6,628 bases of DNA from Rhodoferax sp. GTDB taxonomy: Bacteria; Pseudomonadota; Gammaproteobacteria; Burkholderiales; Burkholderiaceae_C. Position 1 is the stretch's first letter, and every line of letters begins with the position of its first letter. The DNA lies in assembly GCA_029946045.1 (NCBI GenBank), contig JAQSDS010000081.1:1-6628 (forward strand), in the 5' to 3' direction. The notes below the pieces were generated by a model. It made no database searches. It had not been told where the DNA came from and worked only from the letters and a program-made list of their open reading frames with translations. Both the position numbers and the translations under genes were made by a program. Shown here piece after piece: positions 1 to 4,873 of the stretch.

Positions 1-3000
1 ACTTGTGCCAGTTGCTGGGTGTGCCCACACCGGGCAGCGCAGGCGACTATATTTTTGAGCAGGATACGCTGGTGCTGGGCGAGGCGCGGGGTTATGCCGA
101 CGTTTTCAAGCGCAATCATTTCGCCTGGGAGAACAAAGCACCCGGCAAAAACCTCGACGTCGCGCTCAAGCAGTTGCTCACCTACAGCCTGGCGCTCAGC
201 AACCCGCCGCTGCTGGTGGTGTGCGACCGCCTCACGATTCGCATCCATACGCAGTTCAACGGCCACCCGTCTGAAGTCCACACGGTGTTGCTGGGCGAGC
301 TGGACCAGCCCGCCAAGCAGGCGCTGCTGCGCCGCCTGTGGACCGACCCCGAGAGCTTTCGCCCCAAGAAAACCAGCCGCGACATCACCGAAGCCGCCGC
401 CAAAAGTTTTGCCACGTTGGCCGATGGCCTGCGCAAACGTGACAACGACCCCGATGAAGTCGCCCACTTCCTGACCCAGTGCCTGTTCTGCTTTTTCGCC
501 GAGGACGTGGGGCTGCTGCCCGAGCGCATGTTCGAGGGCCTGGTCAACAACAAGCATCTCACCGCCGACAAGCTGACCCAGGGCCTGACCAATCTGTTCA
601 GCGCCATGTGCGATGGTGGCCTGTACGGCAACGACGACATTCCCTGGTTCAACGGTGGCCTGTTCAAAAAGGTCAAGGTGCCCGCTTTGAGCATCATGGA
701 AGTGACCGAGCTGCGCAACGCCGCCGCACTGAACTGGTCGGCCATCGATGTGTCCATCTTTGGTACGCTGTTCGAGCGTGGTCTGGACCCCGCCAAACGC
801 AGCCAGCTCGGTGCGCATTACACCGACCCAGCCACCATTTTGCGCATCATCGAGCCCGTGCTGAGCCGCCCGCTGTTGCAGAAATGGGAAGCGGTGGCGC
901 AGGACATTCGCACGCTGTTGAGCAAGAGCAAGAAGAAGGGCGACAAGCACTACAACGCTGGCAAAGCCCGGTTTGTGCTGTGGCTCGAAGACCTCAGGAA
1001 CTACCGCCTGCTGGATCCAGCGTGCGGCAGTGGCAATTTTCTGTTCATGGGCCTCAAGGCGCTCAAGGACATCGAGCACAAAAGCCATTTGGATGCTGCC
1101 ATGTTCGGACTCGACCGCGAGGCCGATCTGGTCACCGGCCCGCACAACGTGCTGGGCATCGAGCTCAACGAATACGCCGCCGAACTGGCCCGCGTGACGG
1201 TCTGGATTGGCGAGCTGCAGTGGCGTATGGCGCACGGCTACGAGTTCAAGACCAACCCGGTGCTGGAATCGCTGGACCACATCGAGTGCCGGGATGCGCT
1301 GCTTTCGTTTACGGAACCCGGTGCGCGGGCAGGGCAGACGCCGGAGGCTCATACGCTTCGCTTTTTAAAATCGCCCCCGACATCCGCCCCACCCACGCCC
1401 CTGGACGTAGGTTCGTCAGTCGATGTGGAAAAACCGGGGTCAGCAGAACCGGGCGTAGCAGAAATGGGGTCGGATCCCGATTTTGCAAAGCAAAACTCGG
1501 GCTCTGACCCCACTTCTGCGGGTGTGCGTGAAGCCACCTGGCCCAAAGCCAATGTGGTGATCGGCAACCCGCCGTTTTTGGGCCAACGTTTTCAAGTCCG
1601 TGAACTTGGCGAGCATTACGTGAAGTCGCTCCGCGGTGTGTATGGCGCACATGTGAGCGGTAACGTCGATCTGGTTTGTTACTGGTTTGTTAAAGCGTTG
1701 AAAGCAATGAAGTTCGATGGTCTGGAGGCAGCAGGCCTTGTGACAACAAATTCAATTCGGGGTGGCGACAACCGCGTTGTTTTGTCTCAAATTGAAAAAC
1801 CATTTTCAATTTTCAACGCATGGTCAGACGAACCTTGGGTGAATGACGGGGCAGCAGTTCGTGTGAGTCTGGTGTGTTTCGGCGGAAATTCAAACCAGAT
1901 TGAGCTCGACGGGAATAATGTTGAGCGCATCAATTCAGACCTAACTGCAGTGCTCGCTGGAGAGCAGAGCTTTGACCTAACCAGCGCTAAAAAGTTGTCC
2001 CAATCGAAGCGTGCAGCTTTCTCAGGTTTTCAAATGAACGGGAGTTTCAATGTTCCCTACGAAGTCGCCAAAGGTTGGCTGAACCGTCCCAACCCCAACG
2101 GAAAGTCTTCGTCTTTGGTACTACACCCTTATTCCAATGCGAGTGATATTACTAAACGCTCCAGAGACGAATGGGTAATTGATTTCACTGGGCTGTCAGA
2201 AGAAGAAGCTTCTTTTTTTGAGGCGCCGTTCGCCCATGTGAACACATTCGTAAAACCTGAGCGAGCAAGGAAACGTGAAACCTATTTATTGAAAAAGTAT
2301 TGGTTGCATAAACGCAGCTCGCCTGAAATGCGCAACTCCATCAAGGCCTTGGGCCGATTTATTGCGACCCCAATGGTTTCCAAGTATCGACTTTTCGCCT
2401 GGCTGCCAACCGTACGACTTCCCGAAAATGCCGCTATCGTGATTGCCCGCGCCGACGACACCACTTTTGGCATCGTCCACAGTCGTTTTCACGAGGTTTG
2501 GTCACTGAAAATGTGCACCTGGATGGGTGTGGGCAACGATCCGCGTTACACCCCGACCACCTGCTTCGAAACCTTCCCCTTCCCGGCAGGCCTCACGCCG
2601 GCCGATACCGCCCACCAGCAAACTGAGCAAGTTGAATCGGGCGCCCTGATTCCGGCCCATTTGCAAACACCATCGCTCGAGGCGGGGGTGGTTCGGATGT
2701 CGGGGGCGATTTTAAAAAGCGAAGCGTATGAGCCCCCGGCGTCCGAGCCACTCCCGCCGGGTCAAGGCACCCAGAGCGTGGGCCAAAGCCTGAACCTCAG
2801 AACCCAAGCCATCCAGATCGCCAACGCTGCCAAGAAGCTCAGCGACTTGAGGAACAACTGGCTCAACCCGCCCGAGTGGACGCACAAGGTGCCCGAGGTC
2901 ACGCCACTTGGCATGGACAAGTCGCCGTACCCCGACCGCATCGAGCCCAAACCCGGCATCAGCGAACAGGACCTCAAGGCCCTGCAAAAGCGCACACTCA

Positions 3001-3194
3001 CCAACCTTTACAACGCCAAACCCGCCTGGCTCACCATGGCGCACCAGCAACTCGATCAGGCCGTGGCCCTTGCTTATGGTTGGCCGGACTACACGCCAGA
3101 CATGGCCAACGACGAGATCCTCAAGCGCCTGCTGGCACTCAACTTGGTGCGATCAGCTATCATTTCCGGAACCACCCATCGGCAAACACCATGA
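1..3194 (+). CDS. MmeI-family (Type IIL/IIG) restriction-modification enzyme, 5' partial
   Basis: A single polypeptide expected both to methylate adenine in a specific site and to cut DNA nearby. The frame is open to the left edge; residues are numbered from the codon at position 3. An N-terminal nuclease domain shows D33, E43 and K45 in a D-x9-E-x-K pattern, the spacing I recall for MmeI D70/E80/K82, so roughly 37 residues are probably missing. A helical spacer follows (about 120-260). The methyltransferase has motif X-like LGAHYTDPATIL (269-280), motif I LLDPACGSGNFL (336-347) and motif IV GNPPF (521-525). A target-recognition region (about 555-860) and the family C-terminus (NPPEW, SPYPDR, LTNLYN, YGWPDYTP) complete it. 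Two low-complexity stretches (about 435-508 and 889-933) are repeat-derived. The stop overlaps the next start. BREX PglX is less likely because of the nuclease motif and C-terminus. The family call is firm; activity and target site are unknown. Confidence 0.93.
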   Translation, partial: LCQLLGVPTPGSAGDYIFEQDTLVLGEARGYADVFKRNHFAWENKAPGKNLDVALKQLLTYSLALSNPPLLVVCDRLTIRIHTQFNGHPSEVHTVLLGELDQPAKQALLRRLWTDPESFRPKKTSRDITEAAAKSFATLADGLRKRDNDPDEVAHFLTQCLFCFFAEDVGLLPERMFEGLVNNKHLTADKLTQGLTNLFSAMCDGGLYGNDDIPWFNGGLFKKVKVPALSIMEVTELRNAAALNWSAIDVSIFGTLFERGLDPAKRSQLGAHYTDPATILRIIEPVLSRPLLQKWEAVAQDIRTLLSKSKKKGDKHYNAGKARFVLWLEDLRNYRLLDPACGSGNFLFMGLKALKDIEHKSHLDAAMFGLDREADLVTGPHNVLGIELNEYAAELARVTVWIGELQWRMAHGYEFKTNPVLESLDHIECRDALLSFTEPGARAGQTPEAHTLRFLKSPPTSAPPTPLDVGSSVDVEKPGSAEPGVAEMGSDPDFAKQNSGSDPTSAGVREATWPKANVVIGNPPFLGQRFQVRELGEHYVKSLRGVYGAHVSGNVDLVCYWFVKALKAMKFDGLEAAGLVTTNSIRGGDNRVVLSQIEKPFSIFNAWSDEPWVNDGAAVRVSLVCFGGNSNQIELDGNNVERINSDLTAVLAGEQSFDLTSAKKLSQSKRAAFSGFQMNGSFNVPYEVAKGWLNRPNPNGKSSSLVLHPYSNASDITKRSRDEWVIDFTGLSEEEASFFEAPFAHVNTFVKPERARKRETYLLKKYWLHKRSSPEMRNSIKALGRFIATPMVSKYRLFAWLPTVRLPENAAIVIARADDTTFGIVHSRFHEVWSLKMCTWMGVGNDPRYTPTTCFETFPFPAGLTPADTAHQQTEQVESGALIPAHLQTPSLEAGVVRMSGAILKSEAYEPPASEPLPPGQGTQSVGQSLNLRTQAIQIANAAKKLSDLRNNWLNPPEWTHKVPEVTPLGMDKSPYPDRIEPKPGISEQDLKALQKRTLTNLYNAKPAWLTMAHQQLDQAVALAYGWPDYTPDMANDEILKRLLALNLVRSAIISGTTHRQTP
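1337..1399 (+). repeat. 63 bp inverted repeat, copy A
   Basis: The reverse complement of 2681-2743 matches this segment at 59 of 63 positions, with differences at 1345, 1387, 1388 and 1395. The core 1346-1386 is identical over 41 bases. Translated in the methyltransferase frame it gives part of the run EAHTLRFLKSPPTSAPP. It lies in the extra segment between motif I and motif IV. It is not protein homology, because the partner copy is read on the opposite strand. Confidence 0.93.
1459..1518. repeat. 60 bp palindromic repeat with GGGGTC/GACCCC arms (REP-like)
   Basis: The left arm 1459-1486 and right arm 1490-1518 are inverted repeats around a 3-base loop (1487-1489). They match at 25 positions, with 3 mismatches and one unpaired base. 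The sequence reads TGGGGTC near the left end and GACCCCA near the right end, with a GCAAAGC tip. Similar GGGGTC...GACCCC palindromes are, from memory, common dispersed elements in betaproteobacteria and resemble REP sequences moved by RAYT transposases. No transposase lies in this window. A further half-site GGGGTCAG at 1436-1443 suggests a second degraded copy just upstream. Confidence 0.8.
2681..2743 (-). repeat. 63 bp inverted repeat, copy B
   Basis: Inverted partner of 1337-1399 (59 of 63 identical). In the methyltransferase frame it encodes part of the run VRMSGAILKSEAYEPPAS (about residues 897-914), with no similarity to MmeI-family proteins. It sits in an extra stretch of about 45 residues between ALIPAHLQTP and AIQIANAAKKLSDLR, which I would expect to be nearly adjacent in a typical family member. 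Confidence 0.93.
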
Positions 3195-3481
3195 AACCAT
3201 CTGTCTCATTGGACCGGCAAAGAAGCGCTGTGCGTCAAGCGGCTTTACGCTACAAAACAGTCAATCCGCGCGTGTTCGGCTCGATCGTTCATGGCAATGA
3301 CAAGGATGGAAGCGATCTTGATTTGCTGGTGGACCCGCTACCAGGCACCACGTTGTTTGACCTTGGTGGTCTGCAGATTGAACTTGAAACATTGCTAGGC
3401 GTACCGGTGGATGTACTGACGCCGGGTGATTTGCCTGCCAAGTTCAGATCTCAAGTGCTTGCCGAGGCAAGGCCGATATGA
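3191..3481 (+). CDS. MNT-domain nucleotidyltransferase, HEPN/MNT antitoxin type
   Basis: A 96-residue minimal nucleotidyltransferase. It has the family signature FGSIVHGNDKDGSDLDLLVD: G30-S31 for nucleotide binding, D42 and D44 as the metal-binding pair, and D74 as the likely third acidic residue. Members of this family (MntA) inactivate a HEPN ribonuclease toxin by adding AMP to it. The ATG (3191-3193) overlaps the methyltransferase TGA in an ATGA junction and has no clear ribosome binding site, so translational coupling is likely. Length and C-terminus (VLAEARPI) look complete. A second ATGA at its stop (3478-3481) is where a HEPN partner would begin, but only a stub remains there. The family call is firm; the antitoxin role is inferred, and the protein may now be an orphan. 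Confidence 0.88.
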   Translation: MKPSVSLDRQRSAVRQAALRYKTVNPRVFGSIVHGNDKDGSDLDLLVDPLPGTTLFDLGGLQIELETLLGVPVDVLTPGDLPAKFRSQVLAEARPI

Positions 3482-3513
3482 ATGAAGAAAGGCGAACGTC
3501 ACTGCGTGCGTAG
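3478..3513 (+). pseudogene. Probable remnant of the HEPN toxin gene start
   Basis: An ATG overlaps the MNT stop in an ATGA arrangement, as expected for the second gene of an MNT-HEPN operon. The frame reads MNEERRTSLRA and then meets TAG at 3511. From codon 7 onward (3497) the DNA belongs to a palindromic repeat, so only about six codons can be original. A charged start of this kind fits HEPN (DUF86) proteins but is far too short to identify one. The call rests on operon logic and position. It could instead be a chance ATG. Confidence 0.35.
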
Positions 3514-3569
3514 CGCGGCAGTCCATGCAGTCGAAAGTCATGGATTGCTTCACTGCGCTCGCAATGACG
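3497..3569. repeat. 73 bp palindromic intergenic repeat
   Basis: The arms 3497-3527 and 3539-3569 are inverted repeats, identical at 24 of 31 positions, around an 11-base loop. With G-U pairs, 27 of 31 positions pair in plus-strand RNA. The right arm, read on the minus strand, starts CGTCATTGCGAGCGCAGTG and continues to AATCCATG, a sequence type I recall as a widespread dispersed repeat in bacterial genomes. It fills most of the 103 bp between the convergent MNT and mogA genes. It has no T-run but could form a hairpin in both transcripts. Confidence 0.75.
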
Positions 3570-3584
3570 CTGCACTTTCATTCG

Positions 3585-4187
3585 TTAATTCGCAGCGGGA
3601 AAAGTCCGGATCGCGGTTTTGGGTCGAAACGCCTTGCACACCGCATCATCAGCTTCCAGGTAGGGCCCGCCGATCAGGTCGATGCAGTAGGGCACGGCGG
3701 CAAAAATGCCGGGTACCACGGACTTGCCGTCAGCATCGCGCAGGCCTTCCAGGGTTTCGGCGATCGACTTGGGCTGCCCAGGCAGGTTGATGATGAGGCT
3801 TTGCTTGCGGATCACCGCCACCTGGCGCGACAGAATGGCGGTGGGCACAAAGTTCAGGCTGATCTGGCGCATCTGTTCACCAAAGCCGGGCATTTCTTTG
3901 TGGGCTACCGCCAGCGTGGCTTCGGGGGTTACGTCGCGCAGGGCAGGGCCGGTGCCGCCGGTAGTGAGCACCAGCGCGCAGCCGGCGTCCACCAGCTCGA
4001 TCAGCGCGGCTTGCTCGTCCGGGATCAGGCGCGGTTCGAATTGCAGCGGGTTCTTCAGGGCGCGGCCCAGCCACTCTTGCAGCGCGGGCAGACCCTTGTC
4101 GACATACACACCTGTTGAGGCACGGTCGCTGACCGACACGATACCGATCTTGACGGGCGGGTAGGGGGTGGCAGCGGAAGTGTTCAT
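3585..4187 (-). CDS. mogA: Molybdopterin adenylyltransferase MogA
   Basis: A 200-residue cytoplasmic enzyme that adenylates molybdopterin with ATP, the step before MoeA inserts molybdate. The sequence follows E. coli MogA almost end to end: VSVSDRASTGVYVDKG (17-32), RLIPDEQA (53-60), TTGGTGPALRDVTPEATLAV (75-94), EMPGFGEQMRQISL (98-111), AILSRQVAVIRK (117-128) and LPGQPKSIAETLEG (135-148). D57 and D85 correspond to the catalytic E. coli D49 and D82. The ATG at 4187 was chosen because the family begins about there and it forms an ATGA overlap with the darP stop. The frame is open 70 codons further upstream, but that part is antisense-like darP sequence in another frame. It is probably translated from the darP-mogA mRNA, with a weak AAGAAG ahead of the start. 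No other molybdenum cofactor gene is in view. Confidence 0.97.
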   Translation of the reverse strand: MNTSAATPYPPVKIGIVSVSDRASTGVYVDKGLPALQEWLGRALKNPLQFEPRLIPDEQAALIELVDAGCALVLTTGGTGPALRDVTPEATLAVAHKEMPGFGEQMRQISLNFVPTAILSRQVAVIRKQSLIINLPGQPKSIAETLEGLRDADGKSVVPGIFAAVPYCIDLIGGPYLEADDAVCKAFRPKTAIRTFPAAN

Positions 4188-4837
4188 GAGGCTTCTTTGG
4201 CGGGGCTGAAAGACGCGTCTGTATGGTCGTGCGGCGGAATGGCGCCAAGTTGTTCTCGCACCAGCTGGAATATTTCGCGGTAGGCGCGGCCATGGCGTGG
4301 TAGCGCGCCCGGTTTGGAGGGCTTGGCGTCCTTGCGCGCCTGGCGAATCAGGGCGCGTAATTCCTGGCTGTCGCAGCTCGGGTACTGGGTGATCCATTGG
4401 GCGGCAGCATCGTCGTCGGCAATCAGCCGGTCACGCCAGATTTCGGCCTGGTGCAGCACCAGGTTGTCGGCGGCCGAGCCGGTGGCTTCTTCGCTGAGCG
4501 TTTTTTTAACCGCTTCAAGCACCTCGGGCTCGAGCTTGCGCATGAGCTTGCCGATGAACTGCATCTGGCGGCGTTTTCCTTCGAAGTTGGTGATGCGTTT
4601 GGCGTCAGCGATGGCGTCCTTGAACTTGTCGGTCAGGTCCAGGCGCGCCAGCAGGTCAGCGCGCAGGTCGAGCAAATCGGCGCCCAGCTTCTGCAGTTCG
4701 GTGCTCTCGCGTTTGAGGTCGGTGCGGCTTTGGTCGTCGGTGCCCTTGAGCTCGGCTTTGAGCTCCAGGTCGCGTTCGCTGCCCTCGGCGACGAACTCAC
4801 CACGTACGAAATAGCCTTTTTTGAGTTTTCTTGACAT
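4184..4837 (-). CDS. darP: Ribosome biogenesis factor YjgA/DarP (DUF615)
   Basis: A 217-residue, highly charged helical protein of the YjgA/DarP family, which binds late 50S precursors and helps 23S rRNA mature around the peptidyl-transferase centre. Recognisable blocks are the basic N-terminus MSRKLKKGYFVRGEF, SRTDLKRESTELQKLG (37-52), the family core NFEGKRRQMQFIGKLMR (84-100), WRDRLI (134-139) and a C-terminal RHGRAYREIFQLVREQL (181-197). It is longer than E. coli DarP (about 183). The ATG at 4837 is preferred over the in-frame TTG at 4843 because MSRK is the usual betaproteobacterial start; no Shine-Dalgarno is seen for either. Its stop overlaps the mogA start (ATGA). The head-to-head arrangement with pmbA is the same as yjgA/pmbA in E. 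coli. Confidence 0.95.
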   Translation of the reverse strand: MSRKLKKGYFVRGEFVAEGSERDLELKAELKGTDDQSRTDLKRESTELQKLGADLLDLRADLLARLDLTDKFKDAIADAKRITNFEGKRRQMQFIGKLMRKLEPEVLEAVKKTLSEEATGSAADNLVLHQAEIWRDRLIADDDAAAQWITQYPSCDSQELRALIRQARKDAKPSKPGALPRHGRAYREIFQLVREQLGAIPPHDHTDASFSPAKEAS

Positions 4838-4850
4838 AGACAAGTATCAT
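4821..4850 (+). promoter_or_regulatory. Candidate sigma70 promoter for pmbA
   Basis: TTGAGT (4821-4826, 4 of 6 to TTGACA), an 18 bp spacer and TATCAT (4845-4850, 5 of 6 to TATAAT). Transcription would start near 4857, only about 3 bases before the ATG at 4860. No Shine-Dalgarno precedes that ATG. The -35 lies inside the darP coding sequence. Found by eye. Confidence 0.5.
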
Positions 4851-4873
4851 AGCCGCGCTATGAACAAATCCAA
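4846..4873 (-). promoter_or_regulatory. Candidate sigma70 promoter for darP-mogA
   Basis: On the minus strand, TTGGAT (4873-4868, weak match), a 16 bp spacer and TATGAT (4851-4846, 5 of 6). Transcription would start near 4839, about 2 bases before the darP ATG at 4837. The -10 box overlaps the opposite-strand pmbA -10 by five bases. The -35 is poor, so this is weaker than the pmbA candidate. Confidence 0.4.

Larger units (their letters stand above)
1305..1526 (+). other. In-frame repeat-derived insertion inside the methyltransferase gene
   Basis: In MmeI-type enzymes, as I remember them, the sequence after ECRDALL runs within a few residues into EATWPKANVVIGNPPF. Here about 74 residues (435-508) lie between these blocks. 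The stretch is rich in P, S, G, D and E and has no methyltransferase motif. At DNA level it contains one copy of a 63 bp inverted repeat (1337-1399) and a palindrome (1459-1518). The reading frame stays open across it. The edges are judged from the protein and are good to about ten residues. Confidence 0.7.

Noticed and set aside
182..796. 204-codon minus-strand open frame
   Set aside because: Antisense to conserved nuclease and spacer domain sequence; S/R-rich shadow composition and no motif.
479..1507. Long second open frame on the plus strand inside the methyltransferase gene
   Set aside because: It overlaps clear MmeI-family protein in another frame, its product is R/Q/H/G-rich as is typical of frame shadows in GC-rich genes, and no domain is recognisable.
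1337..1518. CRISPR array
   Set aside because: The repeats are inverted or palindromic and not regularly spaced direct repeats with spacers; no cas genes are present.
1..3194. BREX PglX or DISARM methyltransferase
   Set aside because: The D-x9-E-x-K nuclease motif, the overall order and the MmeI-type C-terminus favour a Type IIL enzyme; no BREX or DISARM partner genes are present.
3525..4118. 197-codon plus-strand open frame opposite mogA
   Set aside because: Antisense to a highly conserved enzyme; begins in the palindromic repeat and has no family features.
4188..4397. 70-residue N-terminal extension of MogA
   Set aside because: It overlaps the darP coding region in another frame, has no similarity to MogA, and the ATGA start at 4187 matches the family length.
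4397..4834. 145-codon plus-strand open frame opposite darP
   Set aside because: Mirror of the charged darP coding sequence, with no domain. A start inside the gene and an end right at the darP start fit a shadow.
4838..4843. TTG start for darP two codons upstream of the ATG
   Set aside because: The ATG at 4837 gives the MSRK start common in relatives; the TTG has no ribosome binding site. It remains possible but is less likely.
4831..4850. Perfect TTGACA (4831-4836) as the pmbA -35 box
   Set aside because: Only 8 bp separate it from TATCAT, far below the usual 16-18. TTGAGT at 4821 has workable spacing. It may still be a weak promoter component with another -10.
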